DNA from: Bathynomus jamesi | Taxonomy: Eukaryota > Arthropoda > Malacostraca > Isopoda > Cirolanidae | Assembly: GCA_023014485.1 (NCBI GenBank) | Contig: JAJOZX010003315.1 | Location: 310,001-374,000, forward strand | Direction of reading: 5' to 3' | Length of the DNA stretch: 64,000 nt | Shown here: piece by piece, positions 63,174-64,000 of the stretch | Layout: the number at the start of each line of letters is the position of its first letter | Position numbering within the stretch: the stretch's first letter is position 1 | Translations under genes and position numbers: made by a program | The notes under the pieces: model-generated | Databases searched by the model: none | Seen by the model: only the letters and a program-made list of their open reading frames with translations | What the model was told of the DNA's origin: nothing

Positions 63174-63176
<3 letters not shown>
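62946..63176. other. No gene called
   Basis: Flank beyond the inversion breakpoint, possibly LINE 3' UTR. The frame 62962-63243 shows no domain and runs into the (CT)n. Confidence 0.4.

Positions 63177-63229
<53 letters not shown>
63177..63229. repeat. (CT)n microsatellite
   Basis: About 26 CT repeats. Confidence 0.97.
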
Positions 63230-63232
<3 letters not shown>

Positions 63233-63735
63233 CAAAACTGTAATGGCGACATGTATTCAGATTTTACAGCGTGTTCATAAATTCTATTTTCTGTTTATTT
63301 TGTATGGTATGATTGAAAAGTCCTGCCTCATAGATATTTATTGTATAGTTATTTATGAAGCAAGACTTTTGAATTGCACTGTATAACGTTTTCAATGTTT
63401 GCAACAAACTAACATCTTCATGGTTCGTTTGGTTAGAATTAGACTGAAACTACAAAGGTTTGGGTTCTACCCCTACCATCGCCGCGGTTGGAGATTGGGC
63501 AGTCCACCTGTATCCATGATTGTCCGGGCTCAGGTAATTCTCCTGGATTTATATAAAGTTGGACACGATGTCAGCAAATGCTATGTAATATGGAAATATA
63601 AAAGTGTGGTTATTGCACTTAAGACATATTCATCTAATAATGGTATCTTTAACGCAGTAAGTTTATAGGATTTAAGGCCTTCTGTGCTTGCCTATAAAGT
63701 CCATAATTACGGCAGTGTACGGCTCCATAAAGTCA

Positions 63736-63737
<2 letters not shown>
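63230..63737. other. No gene called
   Basis: Contains an 89-codon frame (63399-63668) and a possible donor (CTCAG|GTAATT near 63534), but no recognisable domain. Confidence 0.4.
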
Positions 63738-63770
<33 letters not shown>

Positions 63771-63827
63771 ATATATATATAATATTATATATATATAATA
63801 TTATATATATATATAATTATATATATG
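63738..63827. repeat. (TA)n array with self-complementary breaks
   Basis: TA blocks separated by ATTATA and ATAATATT, giving alternating palindromes. Confidence 0.96.
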
Positions 63828-64000
63828 TGGGTGTGTTCTGTATATTTATAAATAAATGAAAATCTATCGCAGTTTTTCTGTTTTTTCCCACTTAGAGAAA
63901 TTATCATTAGATTTGTATGAGAAATACGGTTGTGATCCCAGCTGCATGGTTACGATAAAAATATATTATTATTATTATTATGTATTTAGAGGAAATAATT
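63828..64000. other. No gene seen
   Basis: AT-rich end of the window with a short (ATT)n near 63965-63981. Confidence 0.5.

Noticed and set aside
63399..63668. Possible upstream GPCR exon or other gene
   Set aside because: No transmembrane or DRY-like pattern in any frame and no acceptor/donor pair on the minus strand in the required phase.

Overview
This window is eukaryotic, almost certainly arthropod, and most like a large repeat-rich crustacean genome such as a decapod (inference). The arthropod call rests on scattered TTAGG/CCTAA tracts (the arthropod telomere motif), an intron-split neuropeptide-receptor-like gene, mariner, Tc1 and Buster-type hAT elements, and very abundant (TA)n, (CT)n, (CA)n and (ATT)n arrays. 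There is no operon-like gene organisation. One host gene is visible, and nearly everything else is mobile or tandem DNA.

Host gene: four minus-strand exons of a rhodopsin-class GPCR, resembling thyrotropin-releasing-hormone-receptor-like arthropod receptors. They lie at 42498-42597 (TM4 and second extracellular loop), 38553-38702 (TM5), 31726-31836 (TM6) and 30702-31469 (TM7, long Ser-rich tail, stop). All four have consensus splice sites and compatible phases. The exons for TM1-TM3 were not found and probably lie beyond the right edge. Introns of about 6.7 and 3.8 kb are filled with mobile elements.

Layout. 1-9 kb: foldback elements, a 5S-rRNA-derived SINE, a 3.2-kb pyrimidine-rich satellite with a 21-bp unit, and a relic of a LINE ORF1 esterase. 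9.5-13.1 kb: a deleted Tc1 element, two tRNA-derived SINE families, and a decayed LINE carrying a hAT MITE. 13.1-18.7 kb: a palindromic pair of Penelope-like elements (PLEs). 19-30 kb: SINE fragments, a mariner-like element with a nested hAT, tandem duplications, several TIR elements, and a MULE relic with an amplified terminal motif. 30.7-42.6 kb: the GPCR exons, with two further head-to-head PLE pairs and many TIR elements in the introns. 43-50 kb: TIR elements, 5S SINEs, a minisatellite with higher-order structure, and a PLE tail. 50.8-52.2 kb: a mariner with a full-length open transposase frame. 53-64 kb: a fifth PLE, SINEs, Buster-type hAT MITEs (one nested in a foldback, another splitting a LINE), nested pogo/Tigger elements, and a CR1-like LINE whose 3' part is inverted in place.

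Two patterns recur. All three paired PLE loci are joined 5' to 5', with both 3' ends facing outward onto (TA)n. Many unrelated TIR elements and SINE tails also start or stop exactly at (TA)n. The microsatellites therefore look like preferred landing sites, element tails, or both. All calls come from reading the sequence; no database search was run.
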